Part shown: positions 35,860 to 44,726 of the stretch, in pieces
Layout of the letters: every line of letters begins with the position of its first letter
How positions within the stretch are numbered: the first letter of the stretch is position 1
Source: Nostoc sp. MG11
GTDB taxonomy: Bacteria > Cyanobacteriota > Cyanobacteriia > Cyanobacteriales > Nostocaceae
Reading direction: 5' to 3'
DNA: 64,000 nucleotides
Assembly: GCF_014904695.1 (NCBI RefSeq)
Contig: NZ_JACXXN010000004.1
Coordinates: forward strand, 310,001 to 374,000
The notes under the pieces: model-generated
Database searches by the model: none
The model's input: only the letters and a program-made list of their open reading frames with translations
What the model was told of the DNA's origin: nothing
Made by a program: the position numbers and the translations under genes

Positions 35860-36243
35860 GTGACAGCGATCGCCCCCAAGACCTCAGAGAAAATGAAACT
35901 ACAGCGATTCATGCTCTCATTGCCAAGCTTTGATAACCAGCGGCTCATTTTTCATGCAGCCCGCCAGACTCTTCGCAAAGCTGAGATGGCCCGCCTTGCA
36001 GTGCATGAATGGCTCAATTATCATGATTTTGAGCTAGAAGAATGGAAAACTAAAACTGCTTCTGAGCTTGGAATTAGTATTAGTGAACTTGAGCGAAAGC
36101 TATTAGCTGCTGTTCAGCGCCAGGCGATAATAAGTGAAAGAGATGAAGAACCTAATTTTGCAAGCAATTCTATAGAAGTTTGTCATACAGATGATGATTC
36201 ATCCACCCAATCATTATCGGTAGATAAGCAAACCAAAACTTAG
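35860..36243 (+). CDS. Small helical protein of unknown function upstream of the PKS
   Basis: The protein has 127 residues with a GTG start. The sequence is helical and charged (LIFHAARQTLRKAEMARLAVHEWLNYHDF, LEEWKTKTASELGISISELERKLLAAVQRQAII), with a polar acidic tail. No signal or membrane segment. I do not recognise a family. The ELGISISELERKL block might be a short helix-turn-helix. It is the nearest plus-strand gene upstream of the PKS and is flanked on both sides by the 11-bp-period repeats, so a regulatory role is conceivable. Confidence 0.6.
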   Translation: MTAIAPKTSEKMKLQRFMLSLPSFDNQRLIFHAARQTLRKAEMARLAVHEWLNYHDFELEEWKTKTASELGISISELERKLLAAVQRQAIISERDEEPNFASNSIEVCHTDDDSSTQSLSVDKQTKT

Positions 36244-36303
36244 ACTATTAATTTGAAATCACCAACAAAATTATGAACCAACATTTTATCTAGCAGAACA
36301 GAT

Positions 36304-36334
36304 TAAGTTGCATGTAAGTTGCATATCAATTGCG
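36304..36334 (-). promoter_or_regulatory. Triple 11-bp-period TGCAA-type repeats before the PKS gene
   Basis: On the minus strand: tcgcaat-tgat-atgcaac-ttac-atgcaac. Heptamers are 4 bp apart, as at 34901 and 35782. It lies about 200 bp upstream of the first PKS codon. Confidence 0.5.
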
Positions 36335-36523
36335 ATGCACAACTCACCAATCTAATATAATCGCAAGTGACAATTTAATAGGATGACACAAAGTAGGATA
36401 AGTCTTCTGGATCAAACTATCCAAGCTCAAGTCGGTCAACAATTCATGTTGTAGCCTTTAAGTCATCCACAACTTATTTGTCAACAAAAGTATTTCTCCT
36501 AAATCTAATTTCAATTTACCTCA

Positions 36524-39500
36524 TTGATTGAGGAAGTGATCTCAACATATCTACAATTTCACAAGCACGATAGTGAAGATGAAGTCATGGCTGCTTCTAG
36601 AGTTGAAGCTGTTTTAGCACAGTTGCAAGACGAAGTGAGCAACTGTGAGAAGTCCCTGCTCAAGCTCATACAGGTGAAAAAAATTATGGTTGAAAATGCA
36701 CCCCTAAGCACCAAAGTCACTACAAAACAGCAACAAAACCATATTGCGATTATCGGCATGGCTTCGATATTCCCGCAATCCAAAAATTTACAGGAATATT
36801 GGGAAAAGATTGTTCAAAAAGTTGATTGTATTACTGATGTCCCTCCTTCGCGTTGGAGTGTAGAAGACTATTACGATCCCAACCCCAGAACACCTGACAA
36901 AACCTACTGCAAACGAGGCGGATTTATCCCCGAAATTGACTTTAATCCCCTGGAATTTGGGCTTCCGCCCAACATCCTGGAAGTCACGGATATTTCGCAA
37001 CTGCTGGGTCTAGTTGTTGCTAAAGCAGCAATTGAAGATGCGGGTTACGGCGAATCTCGACAGTTTAATCGCCAACGCACTGGCGTGATTTTGGGTGCAG
37101 CAACAGGAAGGCAGTTGGCGGTTCCATTAGGTGCAAGATTGCAGTATCCGGTTTGGGAAAAAGCGCTCAAAAGCAGCGGCTTATCCGATGAAGATACGCA
37201 AAAAATTATCGAGAAAATCAAAAGTGCATATGTGCAATGGGAAGAAAATGCCTTCCCCGGAATGCTAGCTAACGTAGTTGCTGGACGAATTGCCAATCGC
37301 TTGGATTTAGGAGGAACTAACTGTGTAGTAGATGCCGCTTGCGCTAGTTCATTGAGTGCCCTCAAAATGGCTGTGAGTGAGCTAACCGAACATCGAGCCG
37401 ATATGATGCTCACTGGCGGTGTTGACACAGACAACTCGATTTTTGCTTATATGTGTTTCAGCAAAACTCCTGCTGTTTCCCCAAGCCAGAATGTTAAACC
37501 TTTCGATGCCGAATCCGATGGGATGATGATGGGTGAAGGTGTCGGGATGTTGGTGCTGAAGCGTCTTGAGGATGCTGAGCGAGACAATGACCGAATCTAT
37601 GCAGTCATTAAAGGTATTGGGACTTCCAGCGACGGTCGTTATAAAAGCATCTATGCACCGAGTTCAGAAGGTCAAGTCAAAGCCTTACGTCGTGCTTATG
37701 AAGATGCAGGATTTTCGCCTGCAAGTGTCGGTTTAGTTGAAGCACACGGCACAGGCACGATGGTGGGAGATCCAACTGAATTCTTATCTATAAAAGAGGT
37801 TTTTGGCGAAAACAATCCCAGAAAACAATATATTGCTCTAGGAACTGTCAAATCACAGATTGGACATACAAAAGCGGCCGCAGGTGCAGCGAGTCTGATC
37901 AAAACGGCTTTGGCTTTACACCACAAAGTATTGCCACCGACGATTAACATCACCAAACCGCATCCGAAACTGAAAATTGATAGTTCTCCATTTTATTTAA
38001 ATACAGAAACGAGGCCTTGGATTCACGCCGATAACCAACCAAGACGTGCAGGGGTAAGTTCTTTTGGTTTTGGTGGCACAAATTATCATGTTGTCCTAGA
38101 AGAATACAAAAGCGATCGCAATCTTCCTTATCGTCGTTTACACAACAGTTCTCAGCAGGTGCTTCTATTTGCGTCAACACCTGAGAAATTGTTGTCACGC
38201 GCTCAAGAAGTCCGGCTTCAATTGCAATCCGATGCCGGGAAACAGCATTATACAGAACTGATTTCGGCGTGTAAATCTCTAGAAATTCCTCTTGCAAATG
38301 CCAGAGTTGGGTTTGTTGCTAATTCTCTGGCGCAGGCTTGTGACTTGTTGCAAATAAGTATTGACTGGCTGACAAACAAACCGCAAGCCGAATCTTGGGA
38401 GCATCCTCAAGGAATTTACTACCGCAAAACTGGGATGACGACAAAGGGTAAGGTAGTAGCGCTGTTTTCTGGACAAGGCTCGCAATACTTGGAGATGGGC
38501 CGGGAAATCTTGATCAACTTCCCTGACTTGCAGCAGATTTATACCCAGATGGACATTCTGTTGCGCCAAGATGGTTTGCACCCCCTTTCAGAAGTCGTTT
38601 TCCCGGCTCCTGTCTTCGATTCAGAGCAAAAGGCTGCTCAGTTGGAGAGATTACAACTGACAGAATATGCACAGCCTGCGATCGCAGCTTTTAGCGTTGG
38701 TTTGTACAAGATATTGCAACAAGCTGGGTTTAAGCCGGATTTTGTTGCTGGACATAGCTTCGGAGAACTGACGGCTTTGTGGGCTGCGGGCGTTTTGAGT
38801 GAAGAAGATTACTTCTTTCTGGTCAAAGCTAGGGGTCAAGCTATGGCTGCACCCCAAGATCCCCAATTTGATGCGGGAGCGATGCTGGCGGTGAAAGGGG
38901 ATGTTAGTCAGGTTACAGAACTAATCAAGAATTTCCCTCAAGTTACCGTTGCTAATTTGAATTCCCATCATCAAGTAGTTTTGGCAGGAACAAAAGCTGA
39001 AATTGCCAAAGTGCAAGAAATCCTGAAAACTCAAGGGTTCTCTGCCGTTTTACTGGGAGTTTCAGCGGCTTTTCATACACCACTCGTGGCTCATGCACAG
39101 AAACCTTTTGCCAAAGCAGTTGAGAAAGTAACCTTCAAAGAGCCACAAATTCCGGTTTATACCAATGTCACAGGAAAACCTTATCCAAGCGAGCCGCAAG
39201 TTATTCAAAAAGTCCTCAAAGAACATCTGAGGAATCAGGTGTTATTTAAGCAGGAGATTGAAAATATTTATGCTGAAGGTGGTTCTTGCTTTATTGAATT
39301 TGGGCCGCGAAGTATTCTCACAAGTTTGGTAAAAGATATCTTGAGCGATCGCCCTCACATAGCTGTGGCTTTAAATGCTAATTCTTCCAAAGATAGCGAT
39401 CGCACTTTCCGAGAAGCTGTTGTGCAATTGCGCGTCGCTGGCTTACTTTTGCGAAACTTCGACCCTTGTCAACTAGAAAGCCAAATCCCAGAAGTTTCCC

Positions 39501-41962
39501 TAAATCAGCTATTAAATGTCCGCTTAGATAGTACTAACTATGTGTCTGAAAAAACGAAGCAGTCCTTTGAAAAAGCGCTGCAAAATGGGCATAAAGTTAC
39601 ATTAAGCGGCAGTAACGGCAAGAAACCAACAATATTTATCGAAGATCTACCAACAACAAACTTCTTGACTACGCCAAATCCTACGGTGGAAACACTAAGT
39701 CGGTTGCCTAGTTCGGAAAACCCTGCCGTAGCGTTAGCTGACAACGGTGCTGGCTCTTCAACACGCTGGCTAACTAATCAGTTTGAACCAATGGAGAGCA
39801 AAGCAGTTAACGGTGGAGCGAAATCTGTGAACAAAAAGCAATCAGAAAAACTGGATATCAATCCTCCGCAACCAAGTTCAGACCCTTCCCAAAGAGCTAT
39901 AGACAGCTTAGAGTACACTCTGATCGAGTTCAATCGTCATCAACGTAGCGTCTTGCAGGTTCACGAGCAATCTTTGAAGCATCAGACAGAATATACCAAA
40001 ACCTTTTTCCAATTAATGCAGCAACAGCAATCGTTGTGGGGAAATGGTAAATTCACTGAGCAACAAGCGCAAACGCAGCAACTTGCACTTTCTAGTTCAG
40101 AGCGCAGTATCATGCGGTTTCATGACCATCAAGCTGAAACCCTGCGTGTTCATGAAGAATATCTGAACTATCAGCAGGAATATACTAAAAACTTCTTCCA
40201 ATTGCTCCAACAACAGTATGAGCAGCAGCTTCTTGGTAATGTCACTAACCACCATGTTGACTGTGCGCCTTCACTGCTCCCAGAAGATCAATCTGTTTTG
40301 GTTGTAACGAGTAACGGCTTTAACACCAACTCAGAGCTAACAACTAATGGTGATGATGCAAATCATCAAGCAACAGTCCAAGAGATGATCGCACTCAAGG
40401 ATCATACTGCGATCGCCACAGTAGCCACTGTAGATCAAGCCACCCTGAGTCAAACTCTGCTCAATGTCACCAACTCAGAGCTAACAACTAATAGTGATGG
40501 TGCAAATCATCAAGCAACAGTCCAAGAGATGATCGCACTCAAGGATCATACTGCGATCACTACAGTAGCCCCTGTAGATCAAGCCACCTTGAGTCAAACT
40601 CTGCTTAATATCATTAGTGATAAGACAGGCTACCCAGTCGAAATGCTCGAAATGGACATGGACATGGAGGCAGATTTAGGGATTGATTCCATCAAACGCG
40701 TGGAAATCTTAGGGGCGCTACAAGAAATCTACCCCGATTTGCCCAAGGGGAATGTAGAAGAACTGGGAGAGTTACGCACAATCGGTCAAGTTGTGGAGTA
40801 TCTCCAATCCCGGACGCCAAGTTTTTCTTTGGAAGTCAAAAATTTAGCCGCCAATGAACTAGGCGAACAATCTACCCAATCTCCAATCAACAAAATCGTA
40901 GCATTCAACACAGAAACAGAAATCGCAGTAGCTAATGACGCAGACTTGAGCCAAGCCTTGTTAACCATCACCAGTGATAAAACTGGCTATCCAGTAGAGA
41001 TGCTAGAGTTAGACATGGACATGGAGGCGGATTTGGGGATTGACTCCATCAAACGTGTGGAAATTTTGGGGGCGATGCAAGAAATGTACCCCAATTTACC
41101 CAAGCCAAATGTCGAAGATTTGGGAGAACTACGCACCATTGGTCAAATTGTTGATTATCTCCAACAGTTAGTTGGTGGTGAAAAAAAAAAGTCTGAGCAT
41201 GAGTTTGAGCAGCAGCCACCTCAAATAATCCAGAATATCCCCCGCTGTCCAGTCAAACTCAAAACCTTACCGCCACCAGATTATTTGGATTTCAGTTTAC
41301 CAGAGGGATATATCAGCTTAATCACCGATGATGGTTCCCTCACTACTTCTAAATTGGCTCATTCTCTGATTGAACAAGGCTGGAAAGTGGTGGTTTTAAG
41401 TTTCCCACAATCGCTTATCCCCCAGCGATCGCCTTTAACCGAGGGTGTGACTCGCGTAACCTTGGATAACTTAAGTGAAGAACATCTTCAAGAAAAATTA
41501 ACGGCGATCGCCACTCACTACGGTGCAATTGGGGCTTTTATCCACCTACATCCTCTATTTACAACAAATCACACTGGGATAGTTCCCTATTTAGAATCAG
41601 AAAAGGCGATCGTCAAGCATGTGTTTTTGATCGCAAAACATCTCAAACAATCGTTAAATGAAGCGGCGCGTTATGGACGTAGTTGTTTCTGCACTGTAGC
41701 TCATCTTGATGGGGCTTTTGGGTTGGAATACAAAGTCAACTTTGGTGCGATCGGTGCTGGTTTATTTGGATTAACCAAAACTCTCAGATGGGAATGGCCA
41801 AAGGTATTTACGCGTGCGATCGACTTGAGTCCCGATTTAGATCCCAAGCAATCAGCACAACACATTTTTGCTGAACTTCACGACCCAAATCTTTATATTA
41901 GTGAAGTTGCTCACGGTTCACAGGGACGAGTCACCCTTATTGCTAATAACAAGCTACGTTAA
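36524..41962 (+). CDS. HglE/PfaA-like type I PKS: KS-AT-ACP-ACP-psiKR
   Basis: The protein has 1812 residues. KS (about 70-500) has the triad C273 (DAACASS), H408 (EAHGTGT) and H448 (IGHTKAAAG). AT (about 630-950) has S745 in GHSFGEL. A linker with two copies of a helical HQ...HEQ/EYTKxFFQL motif (about 1125-1240) and a 48-residue tandem duplication precede ACP1 (S1389) and ACP2 (S1508, both LGIDSIKRVEILG). The C-terminus (about 1580-1812) looks like only the structural half of a KR. This is the heterocyst-glycolipid/PUFA synthase type, iterative, cytosolic. The TTG at 36524 is the first possible start; ATG 36587 is an alternative. ACPs need a phosphopantetheinyl transferase, not seen here. 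Confidence 0.88.
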   Translation: MIEEVISTYLQFHKHDSEDEVMAASRVEAVLAQLQDEVSNCEKSLLKLIQVKKIMVENAPLSTKVTTKQQQNHIAIIGMASIFPQSKNLQEYWEKIVQKVDCITDVPPSRWSVEDYYDPNPRTPDKTYCKRGGFIPEIDFNPLEFGLPPNILEVTDISQLLGLVVAKAAIEDAGYGESRQFNRQRTGVILGAATGRQLAVPLGARLQYPVWEKALKSSGLSDEDTQKIIEKIKSAYVQWEENAFPGMLANVVAGRIANRLDLGGTNCVVDAACASSLSALKMAVSELTEHRADMMLTGGVDTDNSIFAYMCFSKTPAVSPSQNVKPFDAESDGMMMGEGVGMLVLKRLEDAERDNDRIYAVIKGIGTSSDGRYKSIYAPSSEGQVKALRRAYEDAGFSPASVGLVEAHGTGTMVGDPTEFLSIKEVFGENNPRKQYIALGTVKSQIGHTKAAAGAASLIKTALALHHKVLPPTINITKPHPKLKIDSSPFYLNTETRPWIHADNQPRRAGVSSFGFGGTNYHVVLEEYKSDRNLPYRRLHNSSQQVLLFASTPEKLLSRAQEVRLQLQSDAGKQHYTELISACKSLEIPLANARVGFVANSLAQACDLLQISIDWLTNKPQAESWEHPQGIYYRKTGMTTKGKVVALFSGQGSQYLEMGREILINFPDLQQIYTQMDILLRQDGLHPLSEVVFPAPVFDSEQKAAQLERLQLTEYAQPAIAAFSVGLYKILQQAGFKPDFVAGHSFGELTALWAAGVLSEEDYFFLVKARGQAMAAPQDPQFDAGAMLAVKGDVSQVTELIKNFPQVTVANLNSHHQVVLAGTKAEIAKVQEILKTQGFSAVLLGVSAAFHTPLVAHAQKPFAKAVEKVTFKEPQIPVYTNVTGKPYPSEPQVIQKVLKEHLRNQVLFKQEIENIYAEGGSCFIEFGPRSILTSLVKDILSDRPHIAVALNANSSKDSDRTFREAVVQLRVAGLLLRNFDPCQLESQIPEVSLNQLLNVRLDSTNYVSEKTKQSFEKALQNGHKVTLSGSNGKKPTIFIEDLPTTNFLTTPNPTVETLSRLPSSENPAVALADNGAGSSTRWLTNQFEPMESKAVNGGAKSVNKKQSEKLDINPPQPSSDPSQRAIDSLEYTLIEFNRHQRSVLQVHEQSLKHQTEYTKTFFQLMQQQQSLWGNGKFTEQQAQTQQLALSSSERSIMRFHDHQAETLRVHEEYLNYQQEYTKNFFQLLQQQYEQQLLGNVTNHHVDCAPSLLPEDQSVLVVTSNGFNTNSELTTNGDDANHQATVQEMIALKDHTAIATVATVDQATLSQTLLNVTNSELTTNSDGANHQATVQEMIALKDHTAITTVAPVDQATLSQTLLNIISDKTGYPVEMLEMDMDMEADLGIDSIKRVEILGALQEIYPDLPKGNVEELGELRTIGQVVEYLQSRTPSFSLEVKNLAANELGEQSTQSPINKIVAFNTETEIAVANDADLSQALLTITSDKTGYPVEMLELDMDMEADLGIDSIKRVEILGAMQEMYPNLPKPNVEDLGELRTIGQIVDYLQQLVGGEKKKSEHEFEQQPPQIIQNIPRCPVKLKTLPPPDYLDFSLPEGYISLITDDGSLTTSKLAHSLIEQGWKVVVLSFPQSLIPQRSPLTEGVTRVTLDNLSEEHLQEKLTAIATHYGAIGAFIHLHPLFTTNHTGIVPYLESEKAIVKHVFLIAKHLKQSLNEAARYGRSCFCTVAHLDGAFGLEYKVNFGAIGAGLFGLTKTLRWEWPKVFTRAIDLSPDLDPKQSAQHIFAELHDPNLYISEVAHGSQGRVTLIANNKLR
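40328..40615 (+). repeat. 144-bp in-frame tandem duplication in the PKS linker
   Basis: The block beginning aactcagagctaacaacta at 40328 repeats from 40472 with few differences (period 144 bp, 48 codons). It includes the first helix of ACP1 (LSQTLLN), suggesting recent unequal exchange. Confidence 0.8.
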
Positions 41963-42117
41963 AAACGTTATTAGTCATTTGTCCTTTGCAATACACATGA
42001 CTAATAACAACCTTCACTGCAAATTCAATGTAGAACATCACTTCTCCAAAATAGAGCAATAAATTCAAAGAAACTAACTATTCTACTTATAACTAAACGC
42101 AAAATCGAGGTATTAAA

Positions 42118-42903
42118 GTGTCAGCATTCACAGGAAAAGTCGTTTTAGTGACTGGAGGAAGTTCAGGGATTGGTAGAGCTTCTGCACTAGCATTTGCCAA
42201 AGCAGGAGCAAAGGTCGTCGTTGCTGATGTGGATGTTACGGGTGGTGAAGATACAGTTAGCAAGATTGAGATAGCTAACGGGGAAGCTATTTTTGTTAAG
42301 ACTGACGTTACCAAGGCGCTTGAGGTTAAGCAACTCATCAAAAAAACTGTTGAAGCTTATGGAGCGCTCAACTGTGCATTTAACAATGCTGGTATTTTGG
42401 GACATAGTAGTTCAACAGCCGCCTGTACTGAGGAAAACTGGGATCGAGTGCTCAACATCAATCTTAAGAGCGTGTGGCTGTGCATGAAATACGAGATTCC
42501 TTATATGCGAGAACAAGGCGGTGGAATCATTCTTAACATGTCTTCAATGGCAGGTTTAGGCAGTGGTTTACAACGTTTTCCTGCCTATACTGTTAGTAAA
42601 CATGGCGTCATTGGACTTACTAAAACAGCTGCTTTGGAATATGCAAAAGCGGGTATCCGTATCAATGCATTATGTCCTGGATTTATCCACAATACGCCAT
42701 TATTTGAAAGCCAAGTTTCTCAAAATTTTGATTTTAAAGAAGTGGCAATTAATCAAGTACCCATCGGACGTTTAGGAACCCCAGAAGAAATTGCTGAGAT
42801 TGCAGTTTTTCTGTGCTCAGATAAAGCTTCTTTTATTACTGGACATGCGATGGTCGCAGATGGTGCTGGCAGTATGTCTGGACATGTAATCTTGAATAAA
42901 TAA
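42118..42903 (+). CDS. Short-chain dehydrogenase/reductase (SDR)
   Basis: The protein has 261 residues with a GTG start. Classical SDR: GGSSGIG (about 12-18), NNAGILG (about 89-95), MSSMAGL, catalytic YTVSKHG (YxxxK), and PG...FITGHAMVADGAGS at the end. It is a soluble NAD(P)-dependent oxidoreductase, possibly a ketoreductase for the polyketide or a tailoring enzyme. It sits between the structural half of KR (end of the preceding PKS, 155 bp upstream) and the catalytic half of KR (57 bp downstream), on the same strand. Confidence 0.92.
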   Translation: MSAFTGKVVLVTGGSSGIGRASALAFAKAGAKVVVADVDVTGGEDTVSKIEIANGEAIFVKTDVTKALEVKQLIKKTVEAYGALNCAFNNAGILGHSSSTAACTEENWDRVLNINLKSVWLCMKYEIPYMREQGGGIILNMSSMAGLGSGLQRFPAYTVSKHGVIGLTKTAALEYAKAGIRINALCPGFIHNTPLFESQVSQNFDFKEVAINQVPIGRLGTPEEIAEIAVFLCSDKASFITGHAMVADGAGSMSGHVILNK

Positions 42904-42959
42904 TTACTGCAAGCATCTATCTATTTATTAGCAAACTATCTACTCCTGTACGAGTATTT

Positions 42960-44705
42960 ATGGCACAAATAGCGCAACTTAGCCCATCATCTGTATTTGT
43001 CGTAAGCGGTGGTGCAAAAGGTATTACGGCTCAATGTACGATTAAATTGGCACAGCAGCAACCGTGTAAATTTATCCTCCTTGGTCGTTCTGAAGTTTTA
43101 GAAACTGAACCAGATTTTGCTCAGAATTGTTTTGAAGAATCTGTATTGAAAAAACGCATCATGGAGAATCTTCTTAGCCAAGGAGAAAAACCCACACCTA
43201 TGAGTGTGCAAAAAGTCTATAACCAGATTACCTCCAGCCGCGAAATAAAAAAAACTCTCTCTTCAATTCAACAAACAGGAGCGCAAGCAGAATATATTAG
43301 CGTTGATGTTACAGATATAGCGGCTTTACAGGAGAAACTAGCTACTACTGTGAAACGTCTAGGTGCAATTACGGGAATCATCCACGGCGCGGGAAATTTA
43401 GCTGATAAGTTGATTGAAAAGAAAACTGAACAAGATTTTGAAAAAGTTTATAATGCGAAAGTTAAAGGTTTAGAAAATCTCTTGTCTTGTATTCCACCTA
43501 ATCAAATTCAACATTTAATTTTATTCTCTTCAGTAACAGGTTTCTATGGGAATATTGGTCAGGCTGATTATGCGATCGCTAACGAAATTCTTAACAAATC
43601 AGCCCATTTAATCAAGCAATATTATCCACAATCTCACGTAGTGGCGATTAATTGGGGAGGATGGGATAGTGGCATGGTAACTTCAGAACTCAAAAAAGCT
43701 TTTGCCGAACGGGGGATAGATATTATCCCTGTAGAAGTTGGCACACAAATGTTAGTTAATGAACTGCATCCTGCTCATCATGCAACTACACAAGTTGTGA
43801 TAGGCAATCCAATTGTTCCACCTCCTACACCGATAGATTCAGAACTGAAAATATATCAGATTCGACGACGGATCACACTCGAAGATAATCCCTTTTTGCT
43901 TAATCATGTGATTGCTGGTTATCCAGTATTACCAGCTACCTGTGCAATGTCATGGATGATGAATGCCTGTGAAGAAATGTATCCAGGCTATCAATTTTTC
44001 AGTTGTAGAGATTTCAAAGTTTTGAAGGGAATTACTTTCAATTATACCCTGGCTAACGAGCATATTTTAGAGCTAAAAGAACTTTCTAAAATAGATTCTC
44101 AAGAAATTGAATTTAAGACTACGATTTTAAGTAAAACGCCCGAAGGAAAAACCCATTATCACTTTAGTGCTTTTATTAAACTTCTGAGAAAAATACCTGC
44201 TCCACCAATTTATGATGCAGTGGATTTAACAGAAGATAAAATTATTACCAATACTGGTAAATCTTTTTATCAAAATGGAGAATCAACCTTATTTCATGGG
44301 CCAGCTTTTCAGCAAATTACCAAAGTTTTAAACATTAGTTCTGAAAAGATTACTGCGGAATGCCTTTGGACAGCAATCAAAGATCAGCAACAAGGACAGT
44401 TTCCTGTTCATTGGGTGAACCCTTATACAACTGATTTAAGTACACAACCGTTATGGATTTGGTTAAACCATTTTCATCAAGAAGTTTGTCTACCTGGACA
44501 GTTAAACAAATATGAACAATTTGCACCCATACCATGCAATGAACCTTTTTACGTTTCTTGTGAAATCAAGGCAAAAACAGATACCAGTTTAACTGCCGAT
44601 TTCATTATCCATAATCTTCAAGGACAAGTATACTCACGTATTCTAGGAGCCAAAGCAGTTATTTGGCCTATGCAATCACTTAAGCGCGTAGCTGTTAATG
44701 CCTAG
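42960..44705 (+). CDS. PKS protein with ketoreductase catalytic half and dehydratase (KR-DH)
   Basis: The protein has 581 residues. The Rossmann NADPH site VVSGGAKGIT near the N-terminus, GIIHGAGNLADKLI, SSVTGFYGNIGQADYAIANEIL with catalytic Y204 and NWGGWDSGMV are all KR features. A hotdog dehydratase-like domain (about 300-570) begins with H316 in HVIAGYPVLP, the DH HxxxGxxxxP motif. The structural half of the KR is missing; it is found at the end of the protein two genes upstream. It likely acts in trans on the ACP-bound chain. No ACP is included. ATG start at 42960. Confidence 0.85.
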   Translation: MAQIAQLSPSSVFVVSGGAKGITAQCTIKLAQQQPCKFILLGRSEVLETEPDFAQNCFEESVLKKRIMENLLSQGEKPTPMSVQKVYNQITSSREIKKTLSSIQQTGAQAEYISVDVTDIAALQEKLATTVKRLGAITGIIHGAGNLADKLIEKKTEQDFEKVYNAKVKGLENLLSCIPPNQIQHLILFSSVTGFYGNIGQADYAIANEILNKSAHLIKQYYPQSHVVAINWGGWDSGMVTSELKKAFAERGIDIIPVEVGTQMLVNELHPAHHATTQVVIGNPIVPPPTPIDSELKIYQIRRRITLEDNPFLLNHVIAGYPVLPATCAMSWMMNACEEMYPGYQFFSCRDFKVLKGITFNYTLANEHILELKELSKIDSQEIEFKTTILSKTPEGKTHYHFSAFIKLLRKIPAPPIYDAVDLTEDKIITNTGKSFYQNGESTLFHGPAFQQITKVLNISSEKITAECLWTAIKDQQQGQFPVHWVNPYTTDLSTQPLWIWLNHFHQEVCLPGQLNKYEQFAPIPCNEPFYVSCEIKAKTDTSLTADFIIHNLQGQVYSRILGAKAVIWPMQSLKRVAVNA

Positions 44706-44726
44706 TAGATGAGGAGAATATAAGTA

